From assembly GCA_030018695.1 (NCBI GenBank), contig JASEHI010000021.1, positions 1 to 36,329 on the forward strand: 36,329 nucleotides of DNA. The letters are read 5' to 3'. Of the stretch, positions 30,681 to 36,329 are shown one piece after another. This DNA comes from Anaerolineales bacterium. Its GTDB lineage: Bacteria > Chloroflexota > Anaerolineae > Anaerolineales > Villigracilaceae. The notes below the pieces were generated by a model. The model did no database searches. It saw only the letters and a list, made by a program, of their open reading frames with translations, and was not told the origin of the DNA. Numbering within the stretch: position 1 is the stretch's first letter; each line of letters opens with the position of its first letter. The position numbers and the translations under genes were made by a program.

Positions 30681-31502
30681 ATGCCCGACGGTTTCGATAT
30701 CACCTTGCCATTCCTAAACCAACCTTTTCACATTTATTTCTATGGGATCATCATCATGCTGGGGGTGCTTGCGGCAGTCTTCCTGGCTCGAGCGGAAGCC
30801 AGACGCCGCGGCCTGGATGCGGAGATCGTCTATGATATGCTTTTCTGGCTGCTGCTTGCCGGCATCGTCGGAGCGCGCATCTGGCATATCCTTACCCCGC
30901 CGCCCTCGATGGTCGAGCAGGGCATCACTACCCAATATTATCTTACTCATCCATTGGATATGCTGAATATCCGCCAGGGCGGATTGGGCATTTCGGGCGC
31001 AGTCATCGGCGGCGCGTTAGCCATGTGGATTTATCTGCGAAAAAAGAAGAAGAGCTTCGCGGTTTGGGCGGATATCGCCGCGCCGGGCTTGGCGCTGGCC
31101 CAGGCCATCGGTCGCTGGGGAAATTTCTTCAACCAGGAACTATATGGCGCGCCGACGGATCTGCCCTGGAAAATCTATATTGATCCGCTGCACCGTGTCC
31201 CAGGTTTTCAGAATTATGAGTACTTCCACCCGCTCTTTCTCTACGAGTCGCTCTGGAACCTGGCCAGCATGTTCTTATTGCTTTGGCTGGGACGCCGCTT
31301 CGCTGGCCGTCTCAAGCCGGGGGATATATTCCTGACCTATCTCATCACCTATCCCGTCGGGCGTTTCTTACTCGACTTCCTGCGCCTGGATGCCTCGCAA
31401 CTGGGCGGCATCAACGCCAATCAGGCTTTTGTGGCTGTCGTCGCTTTGGCTTCTGCGGGCTTTTTGTTCTGGCGGCATCGCCCTGACAGGGAAAGACTCT
31501 AA
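30681..31502 (+). CDS. lgt: Prolipoprotein diacylglyceryl transferase
   Basis: A 273-residue membrane enzyme that attaches diacylglycerol to the lipobox cysteine, the first step of lipoprotein maturation (lspA acts next). The Lgt signature G-R-W-G-N-F-F-N-Q-E lies at 144-153. Seven hydrophobic segments are consistent with the family. It needs a phosphatidylglycerol-like lipid donor, so its pairing with a phospholipid synthase gene directly upstream makes sense. Confidence 0.94.
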   Translation: MPDGFDITLPFLNQPFHIYFYGIIIMLGVLAAVFLARAEARRRGLDAEIVYDMLFWLLLAGIVGARIWHILTPPPSMVEQGITTQYYLTHPLDMLNIRQGGLGISGAVIGGALAMWIYLRKKKKSFAVWADIAAPGLALAQAIGRWGNFFNQELYGAPTDLPWKIYIDPLHRVPGFQNYEYFHPLFLYESLWNLASMFLLLWLGRRFAGRLKPGDIFLTYLITYPVGRFLLDFLRLDASQLGGINANQAFVAVVALASAGFLFWRHRPDRERL

Positions 31503-31613
31503 CACAAAGGACACCAAGTGACACAAAGCGGAAAATGAAGTTCTTTTTTCATGGGCTCTACTTCGTGATTCTTTGCCTGCCCTGGCGGGCTAGGCCAGGG
31601 TGACCTTTGTGTT
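31501..31613. repeat. Nested inverted repeat after lgt
   Basis: AACACAAAGGACACC (31501-31515) pairs with 31599-31613 with one mismatch. A second hairpin, CCCTGGC/GCCAGGG (31580-31586 and 31594-31600), lies inside. ACACAAAGG is a common dispersed repeat type. The lgt stop (31500-31502) touches the left arm. Confidence 0.7.
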
Positions 31614-31637
31614 TAGAAGTTTTTTCCCGTTTAAGAT

Positions 31638-32561
31638 ATGATCCAAACCGAAGACCTCAGCAAACAGTTCGGCGATTTTTGGGCGGTGGATGGCCTTAGC
31701 TTCGAGGTCCATCCCGGTCAAATATTGGCTTTGCTCGGCCAGAATGGCGCCGGGAAGACGACCACTGTCCGCTTGCTGACCGCGGTGCTTGCCCCCAGCC
31801 GGGGATGGGCGCAGGTGGCGGGATACGACGTTCGAAAACAAGCCGATAAAGTGCGCGCAAGCGTGGGCGTGCTGACCGAGCAACACGGCTTGTACCTGCG
31901 CATGAGCGGCGCGGAATACCTCGACTTTTTTGGACAAATCTACCGCCTGAATGGCTCCGCGCGCCGGGCAAGAATCGCGGCCCTGTTGGAATATTTCGAC
32001 CTGACAGGCGTAGCCGGGCAGAATATCGGCGCGTACTCGAAGGGGATGCGCCAGAAACTGGCCCTGGCACGCGCCTTGATCCACGAACCGCCCGTCTTGT
32101 TGCTGGATGAACCGACTTCAGCCATGGATCCGGAAAGCGCCCGCCTGGTGCGGGATTCCATCGCCAGCCTGCGCTCCGAAAACCGGACAATCCTCATCTG
32201 TACGCACAACCTGGCCGAGGCTGAATTGCTGGCCGATCAGATCGCCATTATTTACCGGGGAAAAATATTAATCAGCGGTACGGTCGAGGAGTTGAAGCGG
32301 CGTTTATTGGGGCCGGCCGAGTACGAGGTGCGCATTCGCGGCGCATGGCCGCCGGGAAGTTTCCGCCTGCCGGTTGGGGTCACATTGATTGGGGAAGTGG
32401 ATTCGGTCCGCCGGTTCCGGGTCGAGGATGCCAACCAATCCAATCCGCTCTTACTCCAGGCGCTTGTCTCCCAGCATGTGCAGGTGGTTGCGATGCAGGA
32501 AGCGCCGCGCAGCCTTGAGCAGGTCTATCTGGCTGCGATGTCCCAGGTGAGGCGCGAGTAG
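31638..32561 (+). CDS. ABC transporter ATP-binding protein
   Basis: A 307-residue ATPase of the NatA/DrrA-like export type. Walker A is G-Q-N-G-A-G-K-T-T (Lys40), the signature is Y-S-K-G-M-R-Q-K and Walker B is V-L-L-L-D-E-P-T-S. The C-terminal 80 residues are a family-typical extension. It pairs with the permease 140 nt downstream. The substrate is unknown. Confidence 0.92.
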   Translation: MIQTEDLSKQFGDFWAVDGLSFEVHPGQILALLGQNGAGKTTTVRLLTAVLAPSRGWAQVAGYDVRKQADKVRASVGVLTEQHGLYLRMSGAEYLDFFGQIYRLNGSARRARIAALLEYFDLTGVAGQNIGAYSKGMRQKLALARALIHEPPVLLLDEPTSAMDPESARLVRDSIASLRSENRTILICTHNLAEAELLADQIAIIYRGKILISGTVEELKRRLLGPAEYEVRIRGAWPPGSFRLPVGVTLIGEVDSVRRFRVEDANQSNPLLLQALVSQHVQVVAMQEAPRSLEQVYLAAMSQVRRE

Positions 32562-32572
32562 TGATCTTACCG

Positions 32573-32692
32573 AGTAGGCGTTGCCTTCCCGGAAGGACAC
32601 CCCGTTCGGGCCGCGAGACCCGGCCCGCCGGGGCGAGACGGCCGGGACGGTGTGAGTTTATCGAAGGGCGCTGCCCTGAGCCTGTCGAAGGG
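32573..32692. repeat. Repeat-rich gap before the ABC permease
   Basis: The 139-nt gap holds several GC-rich inverted pieces (32590-32650) and one copy of GCCCTGAGCCTGTCGAAGGG (32673-32692). The copy ends 8 nt before the permease ATG, so its GAAGGG is the only Shine-Dalgarno-like sequence available to that gene. Confidence 0.75.
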
Positions 32693-32700
32693 TGCTGCGC

Positions 32701-34131
32701 ATGGAGCAACTGAGTTTGGTCTGGCTGATTGCACGGCGCGAAATGCGTGACCAGTTCCGCGATTGGCGCATCATCTTTCCGATGATCGTCCTGACGATCT
32801 TTTTTCCCTTCCTGATGAATTTCACCGCCAGGGAGGTGCTGGATTTTGTTTCTCGATACGGCGCAACCCTGATCGGCGAGCGACTGGTGCCTTTCCTGCT
32901 GATGGTGGTCGGATTCTTCCCGATCACGGTCTCCCTGGTCATCGCGCTGGAGGCGTTTGTCGGCGAGAAAGAGCGCGGCACGATCGAGCCGCTCCTTTCC
33001 AGCCCGCTCAAAGATTGGCAGCTTTACCTGGGGAAACTCATCGCCGCAACCAGTGTCCCGCTGTTGACAGCCTATCTGGGGATCAGCGTCTATCTGATTG
33101 GCCTGCGCGTTCAACATATTCCTTTCCCCGACCTGGGCCTGCTGCTGCAAACCATTACGCTGACCTCCGTCCAGGCCGTCTTGATGGTCAGCGGCGCGAT
33201 CGTGATTTCAACCCAAGCCACCTCGGTGCGGGCAGCCAACCTGATGTCGTCTTTTGTCATCATCCCGATGGCGCTGTTGATCCAAGGTGAAAGTGTGCTC
33301 ATGTTCTGGGGCAATAACCAGGTCTTGTGGACGGCGGTGGCAGGTGTGACAGTGCTGGCGGTGTTATTGGTGCGCGTCGGCCTGGCTCATTTCCAACGCG
33401 AAGCGCTGCTTGGACGTGAGATTGATATATTGAATCTGCGTTGGATGGGGGCTACATTCTGGCACGCGTTTCGGGGCGAAGCGAAATCTATGGGTGGTTG
33501 GTACCGGCGCGAGGTCACGAAGACGCTGCGCAGGCTGGCGCTCCCGATCTTGATCCTGTCCCTGCTTGGCCTGATCGGGTTGATCGCGGGATATAGCTGG
33601 ATATTGGAGAATTCCTCCCAATTTAGCCTGGCGGCTTCGCCCGATAGTGTTAAAAAGGCTATGGAAATGACGTTGGACACACCGGCCCATCTGCAGATCA
33701 ATTTTCATTATATCTGGCTGCACAATTTACGTGCGGTGGGGGTCATTTTGTTGCTTGGCCTTTTTTCTTTTGGCGTTCTGGGAACGATTGTCTTTATCGG
33801 TAACATTGGATTGATCGGCGCAGTGTTGGCGCTGGTAAAAGTCCTGGGTTATTCCCCGACCCTTTTGGCTTTATTTGGCATATTGCCTCACGGTATATTC
33901 GAGATTTCAGCCTTGATCCTCTCCAGCGCGGCAGTGCTGCATATCGGCCTGGTTTTGGTAACCCCGCTCCCGGGACGGACGCTTGGACTTGGAGAGGTAT
34001 TGTTGGAAGCGCTGGCAGATTGGGCGAAAGCCGCACTCGGGCTGGTGCTCCCACTCTTGACCCTCGCCGCAGCCATCGAGGTCTGGGTCACGCCGCAGTT
34101 GATCTTGTGGGTGCTGCAAGGCACTCCATAA
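32701..34131 (+). CDS. ABC-2 permease fused to a SpoIIM domain
   Basis: A 476-residue membrane protein. Residues 1-260 form an ABC-2-type permease: I-A-R-R-E-M-R-D-Q-F, then membrane segments around E-K-E-R-G-T-I-E-P-L-L-S-S-P, the conserved coupling motif of the family. Residues about 270-476 match the SpoIIM (DUF95) family: L-H-N-L-R-A-V-G-V-I, G-N-I-G-L-I-G-A-V-L, F-G-I-L-P-H-G-I-F-E-I-S-A and V-T-P-L-P-G-R. SpoIIM alone acts in engulfment in sporulating Firmicutes; in other phyla its relatives have unknown roles, some near ABC genes. The start at 32701 is preferred over GTG 32692. The ATPase is encoded upstream. Nothing else here suggests sporulation. Confidence 0.8.
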   Translation: MEQLSLVWLIARREMRDQFRDWRIIFPMIVLTIFFPFLMNFTAREVLDFVSRYGATLIGERLVPFLLMVVGFFPITVSLVIALEAFVGEKERGTIEPLLSSPLKDWQLYLGKLIAATSVPLLTAYLGISVYLIGLRVQHIPFPDLGLLLQTITLTSVQAVLMVSGAIVISTQATSVRAANLMSSFVIIPMALLIQGESVLMFWGNNQVLWTAVAGVTVLAVLLVRVGLAHFQREALLGREIDILNLRWMGATFWHAFRGEAKSMGGWYRREVTKTLRRLALPILILSLLGLIGLIAGYSWILENSSQFSLAASPDSVKKAMEMTLDTPAHLQINFHYIWLHNLRAVGVILLLGLFSFGVLGTIVFIGNIGLIGAVLALVKVLGYSPTLLALFGILPHGIFEISALILSSAAVLHIGLVLVTPLPGRTLGLGEVLLEALADWAKAALGLVLPLLTLAAAIEVWVTPQLILWVLQGTP

Positions 34132-34142
34132 CCACCACCAAA

Positions 34143-34964
34143 ATGCCAAAACTTATAATTCTCGGCTCTTCGAACGCCATCCCGGATGTGAAGCATGAAA
34201 ACACGCACATGGTTCTGGTGGGGGATGGACGGACTGTACTGGTGGACTGTGTCAGTAACCCCATTCTGCGCTTGCAGCAAGCCGGCGTGGAATTCAATGA
34301 CCTGACGGATTTGATCCTGACCCATTTCCACCCCGACCACGTCTCCGGAGTGCCGCAATTGTTAATGAATATGTGGCTGATGGGCCGCCGCCGTTCCCTG
34401 AATATCTACGGTTTGCGCCACACACTTGACCGTATCGAAGGTTTGATGGGATATTACTCCTGGTCTGAGTGGCCTGATTTCTTCCCGATAACATTTTATC
34501 GTTTGCCGGCAGGTGAGAGAACCCTGGTCTTGGAAAGCGAGGAGTTCCGCATTTTCTCTTCGCCGGTGCGGCACCTGATCCCTGCCATTGGCTTGCGGAT
34601 CGAGTTAAAGCAGAACGATAAGGTGGTAGCCTATTCCAGCGACACAGAACCCTGTGCGCAGGTCATTCGACTGGCCAAAGGCGCGGATGTGCTCATTCAC
34701 GAATCCGCCGGAGGGTTCCTTGGCCATTCATCGGCTGCGGAGGCCGGGGATACTGCCCGACAGGCCGAAGTCGGCGAGCTGTACCTGATCCATTACCCGA
34801 CAGGAAAATACGCCTCCGGCAACCTGGTCGCGGAGGCAAAAATGAGCTTCGCAGGCCCGATCATATTAGCCCAAGACTTTATGACACTGGATTTTGATAA
34901 GTTAAGCAGGGAAGTTTACCAGCCGGTGATGAACGGTTCCCACTCGCCGTTCTGGTTTAGATGA
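34143..34964 (+). CDS. Metallo-beta-lactamase-fold hydrolase (RNase Z-like)
   Basis: A 273-residue enzyme with the metal-binding motif L-T-H-F-H-P-D-H (His61, His63, Asp65, His66) and S-S-D-T-E-P. A late V-L-I-H-E-S-A-G and H-S-S-A-A-E-A-G follow the RNase Z/AtsA order of the MBL fold. The substrate could be RNA or a small ester; the motifs do not decide. It starts 12 nt after the permease stop and overlaps the convergent HNH gene by 49 nt. The ATG at 34143 is chosen over an upstream frame that runs through the permease. Confidence 0.88.
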   Translation: MPKLIILGSSNAIPDVKHENTHMVLVGDGRTVLVDCVSNPILRLQQAGVEFNDLTDLILTHFHPDHVSGVPQLLMNMWLMGRRRSLNIYGLRHTLDRIEGLMGYYSWSEWPDFFPITFYRLPAGERTLVLESEEFRIFSSPVRHLIPAIGLRIELKQNDKVVAYSSDTEPCAQVIRLAKGADVLIHESAGGFLGHSSAAEAGDTARQAEVGELYLIHYPTGKYASGNLVAEAKMSFAGPIILAQDFMTLDFDKLSREVYQPVMNGSHSPFWFR

Positions 34965-35419
34965 TGCCCAAAGACGTAGAATGCGCTCGCGGATGGTTCG
35001 ATGGGGCGATGCAGGAGCGACATGTGGGCTTCTTTCAACCGGCGGCCGCCCTTGCGATGATTGCAGGATGGACAGGCCGCAACCACATTCGTCCAGACAT
35101 GTTCGCCCCCCAGATGCTTGGGAAGCACATGGTCAAGGGTCAGGTCGGAGGAGTGGCGGCCGCAATACTGGCAGGTGTAATTGTCCCGCCGGAAGACGTC
35201 GCGGCGGGTCAGCTTGACCTTTAAACGAGGACGATGGATCATATGCTCCAACCGAATGACCGAAGGACGAGGGATCAATTCGGAAACAGTGCGTATGTAG
35301 CCGCGCCCATTCAAGACCATGGCTGCCTTTCCAGTAAAGATCAGTCCAATGGCTCGTCGTGTGTTGCAAATATTGATCGGCTCGAAATTTGCATTCAAAA
35401 CCAGAACCGGCGCCTGCAT
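34916..35419 (-). CDS. HNH endonuclease
   Basis: A 167-residue protein with an N-terminal V-L-V-L-N-A-N-F-E-P-I-N-I-C block common in free-standing bacterial HNH proteins. The HNH core follows: C-Q-Y-C-G...L-D-H-V-L-P...W-T-N-V-V-A-A-C-P-S-C-N. Four cysteines bind a structural zinc. GGAGG is 7 nt from ATG 35419. A strong promoter lies upstream. The role is unknown. The 3' end overlaps the convergent MBL gene. Confidence 0.9.
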   Translation of the reverse strand: MQAPVLVLNANFEPINICNTRRAIGLIFTGKAAMVLNGRGYIRTVSELIPRPSVIRLEHMIHRPRLKVKLTRRDVFRRDNYTCQYCGRHSSDLTLDHVLPKHLGGEHVWTNVVAACPSCNHRKGGRRLKEAHMSLLHRPIEPSASAFYVFGHHLNQNGEWEPFITGW

Positions 35420-35442
35420 ACGGGGCCTCCACAATGGGGTGT

Positions 35443-35470
35443 ATTATACTGCTTTTTGCAAAAATGCCAA
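35443..35470 (-). promoter_or_regulatory. Sigma-70-type promoter of the HNH gene
   Basis: On the minus strand TTGGCA (35470-35465), a 16-nt spacer and TATAAT (35448-35443) lie 23 nt upstream of ATG 35419. The GGAGG ribosome-binding site lies between. Confidence 0.75.
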
Positions 35471-35890
35471 ACTCGAAAACGCCCAAAAACAAAACCACCC
35501 CGGCGGGTGGATCAGTGGGGTGGATAGCTGGCCTCCTGTAGAAAAAAGGGTTCATCGTCCCAGATGCTTCACACTTCACCGTTGCCAGTGACGTATGCTC
35601 TGGTAGGGAACTGATGGCGGAACATCAGGTCATGCACCGATTTCTCGGTCATGACACACCGATTTCCCTGTGATGCGATGAATAGGCAAGTATTCAGCCC
35701 ATAAACTGGACTCTGAGCCACGTGTGAGGTAGATTGTTGGTACCATCCAACGATCATTCCTCAACGTAGGTTTCAGAGTCCAATGACAACCATATGCCAA
35801 ACTTCCATTTCTGTCAATCGTTCCCAGCGTACGGGGTGTGCGTCAGTTTTTTGAAAAAGGGGGTAAAATGGGCTAAAAGGATGAGCAAAA
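35471..35890. other. Gene-poor gap between the HNH gene and the transposase
   Basis: This stretch of 420 nt holds the -35 side of the HNH promoter, a small CCACCC/GGGTGG hairpin near 35495-35510, the 76-nt palindrome at 35707-35782, and one short minus-strand frame (35569-35757) that I cannot support as a gene. The left end of the insertion sequence should lie within it. Confidence 0.5.
35707..35782. repeat. 76-bp imperfect palindrome with 10-bp exact ends
   Basis: TGGACTCTGA (35707-35716) and TCAGAGTCCA (35773-35782) are exact inverses. The interior also pairs in part (TGAGG with CCTCA; GTTGG with CCAAC). It is MITE-like in form, but no clear target duplication flanks it. Confidence 0.6.
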
Positions 35891-36329
35891 ATGGACACAC
35901 ATAAAACGGTAGAACATTGGCAAGAGTTAAGTCGAGAGGCAATGCAAGGGATGATGAGCTGGCGCGAGGAACACCCCAAAGCGAGTTTGGGAGAAATAGA
36001 AAAGACATTGGATGGACACATAATGAAGTTACGAGCGCAGATGTTGGAAGATGCGGCACAATTGAGTGAAATGCGGGAATGGTCGCAGAGTGCGGCTGTT
36101 CCGATCTGTCCGGATTGCAAGGCAGCCTTGGAGTTTCGGATAAAAGGGAAGCGAGAATTGCAAACACAAGGCGGTTACAGCATACGATTGGAACGAGATT
36201 ATGGCATTTGTCCAAGTTGCGGACAAGGCTTTTTTCCCCCTGGATGAAGAGTTAGAGTTGTTGCCTGGGAAGTTGACGCCGCATGCGCATGAATGTTTGA
36301 TTCGCTTTGGGACCATTATGCCGTTTGCC
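35891..36329 (+). mobile_element. ISKra4-like transposase, N-terminal part with a frame break (partial)
   Basis: The first frame (118 codons, ATG 35891 to TGA at 36245-36247) opens with M-D-T-H-K-T-V-E-H-W-Q-E and contains C-P-D-C...C-P-S-C-G-Q-G-F-F-P, the zinc knuckle at the start of ISKra4-family transposases. After G-F-F-P the family continues as L-D-E-E-L-E-L-L-P-G-K-L-T-P-H, which is found here in the +1 frame from 36241. The break lies in a run of six T and five C (36229-36239). Either a +1 programmed shift or an indel joins the two. The DDE part lies beyond the window. Confidence 0.75.

Noticed and set aside
32701-34131. Evidence for sporulation from the SpoIIM domain
   Set aside because: SpoIIM-like proteins are widespread outside spore formers and no other sporulation gene is present; FtsK here is of the general division type.
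35569-35757. A 62-codon minus-strand frame beside the insertion sequence
   Set aside because: It has no recognisable domain and no convincing ribosome-binding site, and overlaps the 76-bp palindrome.

Overview
This is a GC-rich bacterial chromosome segment of about 36 kb. It is most likely from the phylum Chloroflexota, class Anaerolineae. That assignment is an inference from the fused transaldolase/glucose-6-phosphate isomerase, the gene content, and above all the many short 7- and 8-bp tandem arrays and small palindromes, which I associate with that group. No rRNA, tRNA or CRISPR array was seen.

Layout. Positions 1-2110 (mostly minus strand) hold a lipoprotein cut by the window edge, an antitoxin next to the tail of a deleted RelE-like toxin, and a coiled-coil/GRAM-like/zinc-ribbon protein. 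Positions 2447-9893 (plus) form a pentose-phosphate block: transketolase, ribose-5-phosphate isomerase B and the fused transaldolase-PGI. A DUF4258/DUF2283 pair and a four-helix-bundle (S23-type) gene interrupt it, and a Tat-type metallophosphoesterase follows. Positions 10166-10543 encode a small membrane protein. Positions 10558-12742 (minus) are a three-gene defence/toxin-antitoxin-like operon (DUF4143 ATPase, DUF6922-like, AbiEii-like) behind a perfect 37-bp palindrome. A GH36 alpha-galactosidase follows on the minus strand. Positions 14496-18127 carry a promoter, a T-box riboswitch with an AUC specifier and an attenuator, then ileS.

Positions 18314-19860 are a decayed patch: a DUF4258/YgiT pair, a GNAT gene with an internal TAG, and a DegV fragment. 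Positions 19937-31502 are housekeeping genes on the plus strand: lspA, a pseudouridine synthase, threonine aldolase, punA, an Ig-like membrane protein, a GNAT, a 7TM/HTH membrane regulator, an S1 protein, ftsK, a CDP-alcohol phosphatidyltransferase and lgt. Both lspA and lgt, which process lipoproteins, lie in the same window as the lipoprotein at its left edge. Positions 31638-34964 hold an ABC ATPase, an ABC-2 permease fused to a SpoIIM domain, and a metallo-beta-lactamase-fold protein. A convergent HNH nuclease follows, and an ISKra4-like transposase runs off the right edge.

The most unusual signal is repeat invasion. At least six families of 7-bp, 8-bp or about 20-bp repeats lie between genes and also in frame inside conserved genes (tkt, tal-pgi, ileS, the GH36 gene). 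They reach into the 3' end of rpiB, supply the start codon of tal-pgi, and sit inside the ileS T-box leader. Units of 7 or 8 bp are not multiples of three, so slippage by one unit would shift the frame of central-metabolism genes. The other items most worth checking are the ABC-2/SpoIIM fusion, the 7TM/HTH protein, and the palindrome-controlled three-gene operon.
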